Shown: piece by piece, positions 26,319 to 35,088 of the stretch
How the letters are laid out: each line of letters starts with the position of its first letter
Position numbering within the stretch: the first letter of the stretch is position 1
Assembly: GCF_001936115.1 (NCBI RefSeq)
Contig: NZ_MPDM01000002.1
Location: 274,133 to 338,132, forward strand
From: Boudabousia marimammalium
GTDB taxonomy: Bacteria; Actinomycetota; Actinomycetes; Actinomycetales; Actinomycetaceae
Direction of reading: 5' to 3'
Length of the DNA stretch: 64,000 nt
Made by a program: the position numbers and the translations under genes
Notes under the pieces: generated by a model
Databases searched by the model: none
The model's input: only the letters and a program-made list of their open reading frames with translations
What the model was told of the DNA's origin: nothing

Positions 26319-27175
26319 TGGAAAACGAATTTGTTTCAGATACACCCGATAATATTGGTTTAGAACTCCCAGCGCAGATCTCTCCTTCGCCTCAAGTGCA
26401 AGAAAAACCACACTCAGAAATTGCTCTTTCAATCCGTGGCTTAGTGAAAGTTTTTGGCGACTTTGTCGCCTGCGCCGGTATGAACCTAGATATTCCTGCC
26501 GGATCGTTCTACGGCATTGTGGGACCTAATGGGGCAGGCAAAACCACTATGCTGTCGATGGCTACCTGCATGCTCACTCCGACGGCTGGCACGGCTTTGG
26601 TGCACGGTGTTGATATTTGGAAGGATTCGGCCTACGCGAAAAGAACCCTCGGTATTCTTCCTGATGGCGTACGCACCTTTGACCGCCTCAGCGGCGGTGA
26701 GCTGGTCACCTACACGGGTCTGTTACATGGCATGGAGCCCGAGGTGGTGCGCAGTCGTACCACTGATCTGCTCCAAGCCCTCGGACTCGACACTGCCGGA
26801 GACAAACTGGTAATGGATTATTCGGCGGGCATGCGAAAGAAGATCCTGCTGGCGTGCGCCTTGGTGCATTCCCCCTCGGTACTGGTTTTAGATGAACCCT
26901 TTGAAGCGGTAGACCCGATTAGTGCAAAAACTATCCTCAATATGCTTAACCATTTCCGTTCGCGTGGCGGGACCGTGATTTTGTCCTCTCACGTGATGGA
27001 CACCGTGGCCCGCATCTGCTCCCATGTGGCAGTGATTAACCAAGGGCAGGTTGTCGCCTCTGGAACTTTGGCGGAGGTCGAGGACGGAATGGATTTGTTC
27101 ACCCGCTTCGAAAACTTGGTGGGAGCTCGCAGCGAAGGGGGTGACCTAGCTTGGTTGGCACCCTCGTCAAATTAA
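26318..27175 (+). CDS. ABC transporter ATP-binding protein
   Basis: A 285-residue ATPase of the ABC-2/antibiotic-export type, pairing with the membrane protein encoded next. After a ~40-residue acidic, Pro-rich leader come Walker A GPNGAGKTT, a Q-loop region, the atypical signature YSAGMRKKI, Walker B VLVLDEPFEAVDP and the H-loop SSHVMD. The GTG at 26300 is possible as a start but the ATG at 26318 fits the leaderless -10 box. The stop overlaps the downstream permease by 25 nt. The class exports drugs, peptides or lipids; the substrate cannot be told. Confidence 0.9.
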   Translation: MENEFVSDTPDNIGLELPAQISPSPQVQEKPHSEIALSIRGLVKVFGDFVACAGMNLDIPAGSFYGIVGPNGAGKTTMLSMATCMLTPTAGTALVHGVDIWKDSAYAKRTLGILPDGVRTFDRLSGGELVTYTGLLHGMEPEVVRSRTTDLLQALGLDTAGDKLVMDYSAGMRKKILLACALVHSPSVLVLDEPFEAVDPISAKTILNMLNHFRSRGGTVILSSHVMDTVARICSHVAVINQGQVVASGTLAEVEDGMDLFTRFENLVGARSEGGDLAWLAPSSN

Positions 27176-28869
27176 GGTTCAAGCTGACTTGGAATAATCT
27201 TAAACGCAACACTGCCCAACTGGTTGGCGCTATCTTCGGATACCTCTATTTAGTGGGATTGCTGGTGGGAGCGGTCGCTGGTCTGATAGCGGGCGCCTAC
27301 GCCGGCTACATGAGCCAGATTGGGCAGCTGCTTCCGATTGCTGGATTGGGATTGCTACTGTTGTCAGTGCTCGGTCCGGTTGTGCTAGCTTCTCTGGATG
27401 AAAGCGTCGAGCCCAAACTTTTTGTGAACACTAATGTTCCCGACCGAAAGTTTGCCATCAGTTTCATACTGGCAGAAAACCTTTCCAGTGATGGGCTGCT
27501 AACCGCAGTACTGCTCCTCCTCCCTGCCGCAGGCTGGTTAATCGCCGGAGATATTCCTGCCGCATTTGTTACTTTTCTGATTGCTCCCGGCGCTTACCTC
27601 CTGGTTGCGGGCGCCTCACGGGTGACCGCCGTTTTAGCAGATCGGATTATTTCAGCTAAACGCGGAGTAAAAACGGCTCTAAACCTAATCCTATTCGCTT
27701 TGATGATGCTGTTTTTCATTGGCTTTGGTTACGGCATAAACGTAGTCATAAAGTACGGGATTGGCACCCTCGACATTCTTTCCACTACCGCTTGGGTCTT
27801 GGGTTGGACTCCTTTGGGTGCTCCATTTATTGCCGCACATTACGCTAGTTTGGGGCAGTGGTGGGCGGTTACCCTCACGTTGCTCATCACCTACGTAACC
27901 GCTGCACTGCTAATCTGGGTGTGGATTCGCCTCCTCCCACAAGCCATGTCGGGGGTGGCAGAGAATTGCCCCGACTGGGAGCGTCTCTACGCCCAACAAA
28001 ACTCCCGTACAGCCCATCTCACCGCCGCCCGACTAGACAGTTCTCAGCAACGGTTCTTACCTACTACGGATTGGTTCCGCCGCCTGGGTGCTTCCCCCGC
28101 AACGGCTGGCACTGCCGCTCGAAGCCTCAAATATTGGTTTAAAGATCCACGCTATTCAATGGGTTTAATTTTGCCTGCAATTTTCATTCTAGGTGCCTAC
28201 CTGATGGGTCAGGTTGCCACCTTCAACCTTGATGTGGACGAGGCTTCCGGTGTCGCTACCACCAACAACTGGCTGGTCTACTATTTCCTCATCTTTGCTT
28301 TCGCTAGTACCGGCATGATGACCATGGCTGACACTGCCATGGATTCCACCGCATTTTGGCATCACGGGACCAGCGGGATGAAAGGTCGCGAAGACCGCTT
28401 GGGCAGATTATTGGGGGCACTAATCTGGCAGTTGCCCTACTTGAGCGCGCTACTGCTCTTGGCTGTCTTCTTATTCGATATTAACTGGATACTGCTAGTT
28501 ACCCTGTCATTCCCGCTTCTATTCACTTTGCAAGGCGTTGGCCTATTCGTCTCCGCCCGTTTCGTGTATCCCACCAAAGCGCCCGGCACCAATGGGCTCT
28601 CCAATAGTGGGGCGGGGGCCTCCGGCTGGCAGGCCTTGGTTCAGTTCGTCACCTACTTGGTGGTTTCCGTCCTGACCTTCCCCGGCTGGGGGCTCTACCT
28701 GATCTTGAGCTACACCGCTCCCGCATATGTCTGGGTTAGCATGGTGACAGGTTTCGGGCTCAGCCTGCTCTATCTCACCATTGGGGTTTGGAGTGGTGGA
28801 AGAATCCTCGACCGGAACTGGGCGAAAACGATTTCCACTATGAGGACCTGGCCGGGGCACGCGATTTAG
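27151..28869 (+). CDS. ABC-2-like transporter membrane protein
   Basis: A 572-residue membrane protein with about a dozen hydrophobic segments in two halves, separated by a cytoplasmic region (residues ~270-335). It appears to be a fused-type permease of an ABC exporter. The start is the TTG at 27151, inside the ATPase gene, preceded by AGGGGGTG; no ATG occurs near the start of homology. The 25-nt overlap implies coupled translation. I do not recognise a specific substrate family; it most resembles uncharacterised actinobacterial ABC permeases paired with a single ATPase. A hairpin follows at 28902-28945. Confidence 0.8.
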   Translation: MVGTLVKLRFKLTWNNLKRNTAQLVGAIFGYLYLVGLLVGAVAGLIAGAYAGYMSQIGQLLPIAGLGLLLLSVLGPVVLASLDESVEPKLFVNTNVPDRKFAISFILAENLSSDGLLTAVLLLLPAAGWLIAGDIPAAFVTFLIAPGAYLLVAGASRVTAVLADRIISAKRGVKTALNLILFALMMLFFIGFGYGINVVIKYGIGTLDILSTTAWVLGWTPLGAPFIAAHYASLGQWWAVTLTLLITYVTAALLIWVWIRLLPQAMSGVAENCPDWERLYAQQNSRTAHLTAARLDSSQQRFLPTTDWFRRLGASPATAGTAARSLKYWFKDPRYSMGLILPAIFILGAYLMGQVATFNLDVDEASGVATTNNWLVYYFLIFAFASTGMMTMADTAMDSTAFWHHGTSGMKGREDRLGRLLGALIWQLPYLSALLLLAVFLFDINWILLVTLSFPLLFTLQGVGLFVSARFVYPTKAPGTNGLSNSGAGASGWQALVQFVTYLVVSVLTFPGWGLYLILSYTAPAYVWVSMVTGFGLSLLYLTIGVWSGGRILDRNWAKTISTMRTWPGHAI

Positions 28870-28901
28870 GCCGAGGATTTTCAGACAATTTGCTAACTCA
28901 A

Positions 28902-28945
28902 AGATTTGGGGCGCTGTGAGATTCTTCTCTAAGCACCCCAAATCT
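28902..28945 (+). terminator. hairpin after ABC permease gene
   Basis: AGATTTGGGG (28902-28911) pairs with CCCCAAATCT (28936-28945); an inner GCT/AGC extends it across one mismatch. The U-tract is poor. Confidence 0.55.
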
Positions 28946-29014
28946 ATCTCAAAACTGCCCAATCATGACCGGATTTCCGACGAAACTTGCAGCTTCGCAC
29001 TTTTCCCACAAAAT

Positions 29015-29126
29015 CTAGGGAATAAGCCCTAGTAAAGCTGGGGTATCACCGTTAGTCTGGGATAACCCTTGCCACACTCCGAGGTGTGAAAATGGGACCG
29101 TATTCTTCAACAGTAAGGAAAATTTC
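29015..29126 (+). promoter_or_regulatory. PTS gene leader with small palindromes
   Basis: The 257-nt gap before the PTS gene holds CTAGGG/CCCTAG (29015-29032) and an imperfect CACAC..GTGTG repeat near 29073-29088, plus TAAGGAAA as ribosome site (29116-29123). I find no antiterminator-type (RAT) sequence that I can recognise. Confidence 0.3.
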
Positions 29127-31181
29127 ATGGCCTCTTTAGAGTCTGATATTTTGACGCATGTTGGCGGAGTTGACAATGTCAAATTCTTGACCCACTGTGC
29201 AACCCGTCTGCGTTTTACTCTCAATGACAGCTCGAAAGCTGAAATTGAAGCACTAGACCATCTTGATGGTGTCCTCGGCGTCATTCCTCAAGGTGACACG
29301 GGCGTACAGGTCGTGATTGGTGGCGGCGTCGCCTCCGTCTACGACCAGATTATGCACGAACCCGGCATGTCCGGGCGCGGTGAAACCGAGGCAGGCTCCG
29401 ACGCTGATGTGAAGGCTGCAGCCCGCTCAAAGGCGCGCGGCAAGAACGCCATCGTTGACGCCTTCTTTGAGTACCTATCTGACTCTTTCCGCCCGCTGCT
29501 GGGTGTACTGTTGGGCGCATCCTTGTTCATCACCTTCGCAGCGGTGCTGGATGCGGTCGGCGTGGTTGATTTCCGCTCCCCTGAGAAGGGCGCCACCTGG
29601 GTCTTCATTGACGCTATGTGGCGTTCCGTCTTCTACTTCCTGCCCATCATGGTGGCCTACAATGCCGCTAAGAAGCTCCGCATTGACCCCTGGGTTGGCG
29701 CCGCAGTCATGGCCGCCGTTATGACCCCCGAGTTTGGGGCGCTCTCTAAGCTTCCTGGCACCGTCTGTGTCACCAACGAGGTTTTGGGTACTGAACAGTG
29801 CACCGCCTACGTATTCGGCGGCCTGCCTATGCAACTGAACGGCTACGGCGGTCAGGTCTTCGTGCCGCTGATTATGGTGGCAATCTTGGCGTTGGTTTAC
29901 AAGGGTTTCCAGAAGGTTATCCCCTCCGCCGTGCACATGGTTTTCGTCCCGTTCCTCACCATGGCTGTAATGATTCCGATGACCGCCTTCCTGATTGGCC
30001 CGCTGGGCATCTGGTTGGGCAACGGCTTAGGCTTCGGCTTAGCTTGGCTAAACGGTAACGCCCCGATTGTCTTCGCAATCATTATTCCGCTACTTTACCC
30101 CTTCTTGGTGCCGCTAGGTCTGCACTGGCCGCTCAACGCTTTGATGCTGGTCAATATTCAGACTTTGGGTTACGACTTCATTCAGGGCCCCATGGGTACT
30201 TGGAACTTCGCTTGTTTCGGCGCTACCGCTGGTGTTCTCTACCTGTCTATGCGCTCTAAAGATAAAGCAATGACCCAGACTGCTACCGGTGCTCTCGCTG
30301 CCGGACTTTTCGGCGGCATTTCTGAGCCCTCCTTGTACGGCATCCACCTGCGTTACAAGCGTATCTACCCGCTGATGCTGGTGGGCTGTTTGGTTGGCGG
30401 CTTGACCGTTGGTCTTGGTGGCGGCATTAAGGCTCAGGCCTTCGTGTTCACCTCACTGCTAACAATCCCCGCTTTCGACAATATCCCCTTGTACGTGATT
30501 GCCATTACTTTGGCTTTCTTCACCGCCATGTTGCTGGTTATCTTCTTCGATTACCGTACCCCTGAGCAGAAGGAAGCCGCCCTCGCTGCTGCTGGCGTAG
30601 CTGCTGGCACTTCCGCTCCGGCCGCAGCTCCCGCAGCTGTCGCTACCGCAGCAACTGCAACTAAGGTGGCAGAAGCCCCCGCCAAAGCTGCCGTAAAGAC
30701 AGCCCTAGAGCCGGGTGCGGTGACTACCTTGACAGCTCCTTTGCAGGGACAGGCCATGGATTTGTCAGAGATCCCTGATCCTGTCTTCGCTCAGGGCACC
30801 ATGGGTAAGGGTGTGGGCGTTCGCCCCACCGGCGACCAGGTGGTCGCTCCGGCAGCTGGCACCGTTGTGGTGGCGCCTGATTCAGGTCACGCAGTTGGCT
30901 TGAAACTGGACTCCGGCGTGGAACTACTGGTTCATGTCGGCATTGACACCGTGCAGATGAAGGGTGATGGTTTCACCGTTCACGTTTCCCGCGGCGACCG
31001 CGTCGAAGCTGGCGCCCCGCTGGTATCCTTCGATTTGGCAAAGATCGAAGCTGCTGGGTATTCTCCCGTCACTGCTGTCTTGGTTACCAATACGAAGAAA
31101 TTCGCTGAAGTGACCGGCCCGCTGGCTGACTCTGCCGTCATCAATGCGCCTCTGTTGCAGATCACTGCTAAAGACGCCTAA
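29127..31181 (+). CDS. PTS EIIBCA permease, beta-glucoside/sucrose type
   Basis: A 684-residue single-chain phosphotransferase permease that takes up and phosphorylates a sugar. Order: EIIB (residues 1-90) with the phosphorylated Cys24 in THCATRLRF; a long EIIC of about ten segments (residues ~115-475) with GGISEPSLYGI; an Ala/Pro-rich linker (~485-540); and EIIA (~545-684) with His603 in LLVHVGIDTV and the assisting His in SGHAVGL. The B-C-A order is that of the beta-glucoside (BglF/BglP) family, which also includes sucrose and trehalose transporters. No phospho-glycosidase or antiterminator gene is adjacent, so the sugar is uncertain. A strong hairpin ends the transcript. Confidence 0.9.
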   Translation: MASLESDILTHVGGVDNVKFLTHCATRLRFTLNDSSKAEIEALDHLDGVLGVIPQGDTGVQVVIGGGVASVYDQIMHEPGMSGRGETEAGSDADVKAAARSKARGKNAIVDAFFEYLSDSFRPLLGVLLGASLFITFAAVLDAVGVVDFRSPEKGATWVFIDAMWRSVFYFLPIMVAYNAAKKLRIDPWVGAAVMAAVMTPEFGALSKLPGTVCVTNEVLGTEQCTAYVFGGLPMQLNGYGGQVFVPLIMVAILALVYKGFQKVIPSAVHMVFVPFLTMAVMIPMTAFLIGPLGIWLGNGLGFGLAWLNGNAPIVFAIIIPLLYPFLVPLGLHWPLNALMLVNIQTLGYDFIQGPMGTWNFACFGATAGVLYLSMRSKDKAMTQTATGALAAGLFGGISEPSLYGIHLRYKRIYPLMLVGCLVGGLTVGLGGGIKAQAFVFTSLLTIPAFDNIPLYVIAITLAFFTAMLLVIFFDYRTPEQKEAALAAAGVAAGTSAPAAAPAAVATAATATKVAEAPAKAAVKTALEPGAVTTLTAPLQGQAMDLSEIPDPVFAQGTMGKGVGVRPTGDQVVAPAAGTVVVAPDSGHAVGLKLDSGVELLVHVGIDTVQMKGDGFTVHVSRGDRVEAGAPLVSFDLAKIEAAGYSPVTAVLVTNTKKFAEVTGPLADSAVINAPLLQITAKDA

Positions 31182-31218
31182 CACTAGAGCTGGGGAGTTC
31201 GTTCCTTAGCTACCTGGT

Positions 31219-31262
31219 AATTGTTTGTGGCCCCAACCGAAAGGTTGGGGCCACAAACAATT
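31219..31262. terminator. bidirectional terminator between PTS gene and xth
   Basis: Twenty-bp perfect arms (31219-31238 and 31243-31262) with the stable GAAA tetraloop lie between convergent genes. Each arm starts or ends with AATT, giving short U-rich 3' ends in both directions. Confidence 0.85.
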
Positions 31263-31318
31263 CAGTGACTAATGAAGTATCTCTATTGTGTAAGCCTGCT
31301 AGTTAGCCGGCTTCCCGC

Positions 31319-32116
31319 CTAGAGGTCGTAGCTGACTAATAAAGGCGCATGATCTGACCAGCGGCTATCGTAGCTCTCTGCCCGATCAACCCGGAATTCA
31401 CCGGCCACTCCAGCTAACTGCGGGGTTGCCATCTGATAGTCAATCCGCCAGCCGGCATCGTTATCGAATGCCTTGCCGCGCTGCGACCACCAAGTGTAGG
31501 GGCCTTGCGCTTCAGCGCCAGCCAGCTGTCGTTGCACGTCAACCCAGCCGGCCCCGAACCATTCATCTAAATAGGCGATTTCCTCATCCAGCACACCAGC
31601 GGTCTTATTGTGGTTCCCCTTCCAGTTCTTGATGTCGCGCTCAGTGTGAACGATATTGAAATCACCGACCATTACAACATGGCTTTCTTCGCGTAGCTTT
31701 TGCAGACGCTGAGAAACCCTAGCCAAATGGGCGTACTTGAAATCCATTTTCTCTGTGCCGACCACACCAGAATGCAAATATGCGGATACAACAGTGACGG
31801 GAGTCCCACCCAGCTCCACCGTCGCTTCAATCCAACGGCCGGTATCAACATCGGGCTCTTCCTCGACCAGTCCATAACGAACCTGCTCCAAGGGGTGACG
31901 CGACAAGATTGCGACTCCCGCGCGGCCTTTCAGCTGGCTGGCCTGCGAAACCAGATGCCACTGATCATCAACCAGTTCACGCAAAATCTCATCAGGCGCG
32001 CGCACCTCCTGCAAGGCGACCACTTCAGCTTCAGTTTCAGCCAGCCACTCCCCCATGCCTTTACGGTAGGCGGCGCGGACCCCATTCACATTGCAGGTAG
32101 CGATAGTTACGCTCAA
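31319..32116 (-). CDS. xth: exodeoxyribonuclease III
   Basis: An AP endonuclease and 3'-5' exonuclease of base-excision repair, 265 residues. Motifs of the exonuclease-endonuclease-phosphatase fold: TCNVNGVRAA, VVALQEVRA with the metal Glu, VVSAYLHSG, VGDFNIVHTERDI, and the C-terminal SDHAPLLV with the catalytic His. The start is a TTG; a GGAG lies 12 nt upstream, and an out-of-frame ATG sits between them. It follows the TPR gene by 41 nt and could be the last gene of that transcript. Confidence 0.93.
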   Translation of the reverse strand: MSVTIATCNVNGVRAAYRKGMGEWLAETEAEVVALQEVRAPDEILRELVDDQWHLVSQASQLKGRAGVAILSRHPLEQVRYGLVEEEPDVDTGRWIEATVELGGTPVTVVSAYLHSGVVGTEKMDFKYAHLARVSQRLQKLREESHVVMVGDFNIVHTERDIKNWKGNHNKTAGVLDEEIAYLDEWFGAGWVDVQRQLAGAEAQGPYTWWSQRGKAFDNDAGWRIDYQMATPQLAGVAGEFRVDRAESYDSRWSDHAPLLVSYDL

Positions 32117-32157
32117 CTTCAGTCATCTCTCCTTTTTCTGTCAGGCACGCTGACAGG

Positions 32158-35085
32158 CTACATTTCTTCCAACTGCTCTTTCAGGCCGTTCACAGTCTCC
32201 CAAGCAGCGTGGTTCTTCCAGCGCGGGTGCGCAAAAATCTCCTCGATGCGGGCAATAGCTGCCCGCGCAGAAACCGCATCCCGCAACTCATTCACGTAAA
32301 TATTAGCGGCGTAAACCAAAGCACGAACAGCTTCTTCACGGTCACGAATCAGATAGTTCTCCGCAGCCTGCTGGAAAAGCTCAGCCGCCTCACCATTACG
32401 ATCGCAACGCCACAGCACATAGGCGCGGTCATCCATTGAATCTCCCAGCTCATACTGCTGAGAGAAGGTAGAGTCATCCTTCACGGTCCGCACCAAAGCA
32501 TCAGCATCGTCCAACAGAGACAAAGCCTCATCCAAGTACTGCTCCGCTACACGCGGAGTCACACGCATCACCAGAGTGCGTGCACGGCGACGCTTAGCCC
32601 GGGCCAGATTCAAAGTCTTCACTTCGCTATCTTCCACATGCTCAGCCATCATTTCTTCGCGCTCACGCAAAGTCTCGGCGGCCTCATCGGAACGCTCCAG
32701 GCGCTGCAGAGCCTCCGCTGCTGTCATCAGCATCCGAATCGCCGCATCATAGTCACCTAGGCCGACCATAGTTTTCACGGCCTTGCGGGCTTCCTGCACG
32801 ACTCTGTCATGCTCGCCGAGGGTGTCAAGGCATCCCACCAGGTAGTGCCGCAGTACCGCAATCAAACGCACGTGCCCCAGAGTCTGGATTTCTTCCAGCA
32901 CCTCTTCAAGGACTTCCGCCGCTTCCAGATCACGATCTTGTGCGGCCAGCATTCTGGCTAGGTACAAACCCAAAGAGCCCTGTATCATCCGCAAACCAGC
33001 GTTGGAGGCCAGAGTGAGAGCTTCCCGAATCTGCACTGACGCTTCCCGGTTATCATGCACGTCCTCAGATGCTTTAGCCAGCATCAGGCGGCCCTGAATC
33101 TGATGACCCAGGTTATCGGGGGTTTCCAAATGCATGGCCTGATCCGCGGCAATAGCACCATCGTAGACTTTACCGCGAGACAGCAAATCACGGGCCGCAG
33201 ACAGCTGGTAGGTGGATTCAAGAACCGGATACCGGGACGCAATCTCTTTCTCTAAAGCTAGCGCCTCATCGACTTTCTCATAGTCGTTCACGGAGGACGC
33301 CAATTTCTGGTATGACATCAGCAGATAGAAACGTTCAGCTACCTGCAGGCTAATGAACGGATCAGTTTCATCCTTTCTGGGCTCAGCAGAGCGAGAGAAC
33401 AAGGAGCGCAGACCACGCTTCGGCTGCTCTGCTACCGGCAGTGCCTCCCGAGCCAGCGAAAAGACTTGATCGTGGACTTCTTGGAGCCATTCCAAAATGG
33501 CGTACTTACCTTCGGTTTCCATATCGAAAGCAGTGTCATGCGCTTCGATTTCCAGTCGCACTTTCATGACCGGGTCGTCAGCATTCTCCGCACCACGCTC
33601 ATAAAGGTCCTTAGCTACTTCCCGCTGCAACAAGCCATAGTTCACTGAGGCAAGGGAATAGAGCTCTTCCGGGTCGGTAATATCGTCGTAGCTATCAGGC
33701 ATCAGGGAGATAATCTTATCTTCCAGCTGCTTGTAGAAGGTCGCATACTCAGGGATGCGGTGGTCTTGACGATGTTTAATTTCAAAAGCGACTAGCTCTG
33801 AGACACTGTCAAAATGAGGCACCTGCTGACGGTTATAAGTGGGCAGCGGATAGTCGGGGGCATCTTCCGGCAAAGGCAAAGAGGCTGAAACTAGCTGCGG
33901 GATTCCTTCCATTTTTGGTAGCGGGTTCTTTTCCGCCTCAATGAAGCTGAAGATTTCGGAGCTGTTCTTACCGGCATCCGGATAGTGAGGCGCATCGAAG
34001 ATGGCGTTAACGCGCTTGCTAATGGAATCGTTACCATTGCGTTCATCAAACTGCTTCGCAATCGTCAAGGCAGTGTCACGGACAATGGGTAAAGCCTCAG
34101 CCACCGTCAGGGTAGACTCCAGACCGGGGAACCCAACCGGCTCATTAGCGGAAGCGCGCACCCCCAGTTTTTCGTCCCCATGACCGGTCTGGGCCAGCGA
34201 CTCCAGCGCCACAGTCAGACCCGCAGTGAACCACATGGTGTCCACAATAATGCTGGTTTCAGACAAGAATGGAAGCACCTCACGAATCGCGCGCAGGCTA
34301 CGGTTGGTGGCCTCTAAGCGCCCCAGGTAAGTCAGATGCCGCCCCATATGAACTAGATCGTCCACGTCCGAACGCATTGCCCGCCATGACGACAGGTGAC
34401 ACTCCCAAGCGGAAGCGGCACGCCCGGTGCGTGACAGTGCATCAAGCACAGCAGTCTGGGTTCTGAATGGCTGCGCCTCACAGGTATCAGTTTCCGCAAT
34501 GCTCGGCAGACCGGAGGCAATAGTTTCGTCCCACTGCTCATTCCAGTCAAAGAAGATAATCTCCTGCAAGGGATCACAGCCCAAACAGTCACTGTTCTCA
34601 TCGCGGGTAGAACTGCGCCACAGGTTCAAGTACTCTTCTGCGCTTTCCATGCGGCCACAAATCATATCTACCTGGGCGTGTACCCGGTAGTAGGCGTGGA
34701 GGCTGGCACCGTCCGCCAGATAGTAGGTGTGCATCTGCTCCAGCAGACGATCGATTTGTTGCAGGGAAACGCTGGGGTTATTAGCCAGTGTCGTAACAGC
34801 GGTCTTAAAGAACCAGCGCACCATCTCGCGGACATCATCATCACTGTCCTCAGGGTGCTGTTCAGTCAGGTTGAGTAGCCACACGAAAGGCGCAATCATT
34901 CTTTCGTCCTGACCGCCCCGCAGATAGGCGTTAATCAGGTCGATGCGGCCGCGGATTTGCAGCTTGGTGTATTCCCCCTCGTCGGCCCACGTGACGGCCT
35001 CAGCGATAGCTGCGGAGCGGGCCGGGCCCCAGGGGAATCCGGTGGCCTCTTCAAGTTTGTTTTCAATTTCGATTTCGTCGCGCAT
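32158..35085 (-). CDS. large tetratricopeptide-repeat protein paired with HSP90-like ATPase
   Basis: A 975-residue cytoplasmic, acidic protein without signal peptide or membrane segments. From about residue 480 onward it is a near-continuous run of paired amphipathic helices of TPR type (for example the stretches QLSAARDLLSRGKVYDGAI, LYLARMLAAQDRDLEAAEVL and LLMTAAEALQRLERSDEAA-like units). The first ~460 residues also look helical but diverge from TPR. A basic linker (KRGLRSLFSRSAEPRK) lies near residue 560. The ATG follows the HSP90-like stop by three bases, and the ribosome site GAGGAG overlaps that stop, so the two proteins are made together. No enzymatic motif is seen; a scaffold or co-chaperone role is an inference from the pairing. 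Confidence 0.82.
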   Translation of the reverse strand: MRDEIEIENKLEEATGFPWGPARSAAIAEAVTWADEGEYTKLQIRGRIDLINAYLRGGQDERMIAPFVWLLNLTEQHPEDSDDDVREMVRWFFKTAVTTLANNPSVSLQQIDRLLEQMHTYYLADGASLHAYYRVHAQVDMICGRMESAEEYLNLWRSSTRDENSDCLGCDPLQEIIFFDWNEQWDETIASGLPSIAETDTCEAQPFRTQTAVLDALSRTGRAASAWECHLSSWRAMRSDVDDLVHMGRHLTYLGRLEATNRSLRAIREVLPFLSETSIIVDTMWFTAGLTVALESLAQTGHGDEKLGVRASANEPVGFPGLESTLTVAEALPIVRDTALTIAKQFDERNGNDSISKRVNAIFDAPHYPDAGKNSSEIFSFIEAEKNPLPKMEGIPQLVSASLPLPEDAPDYPLPTYNRQQVPHFDSVSELVAFEIKHRQDHRIPEYATFYKQLEDKIISLMPDSYDDITDPEELYSLASVNYGLLQREVAKDLYERGAENADDPVMKVRLEIEAHDTAFDMETEGKYAILEWLQEVHDQVFSLAREALPVAEQPKRGLRSLFSRSAEPRKDETDPFISLQVAERFYLLMSYQKLASSVNDYEKVDEALALEKEIASRYPVLESTYQLSAARDLLSRGKVYDGAIAADQAMHLETPDNLGHQIQGRLMLAKASEDVHDNREASVQIREALTLASNAGLRMIQGSLGLYLARMLAAQDRDLEAAEVLEEVLEEIQTLGHVRLIAVLRHYLVGCLDTLGEHDRVVQEARKAVKTMVGLGDYDAAIRMLMTAAEALQRLERSDEAAETLREREEMMAEHVEDSEVKTLNLARAKRRRARTLVMRVTPRVAEQYLDEALSLLDDADALVRTVKDDSTFSQQYELGDSMDDRAYVLWRCDRNGEAAELFQQAAENYLIRDREEAVRALVYAANIYVNELRDAVSARAAIARIEEIFAHPRWKNHAAWETVNGLKEQLEEM

Positions 35086-35088
35086 GAG

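Noticed and set aside
29015..29126. RAT-type antiterminator site before the PTS gene
   Set aside because: The small palindromes do not resemble the known antiterminator consensus and no BglG/LicT-type gene is adjacent.
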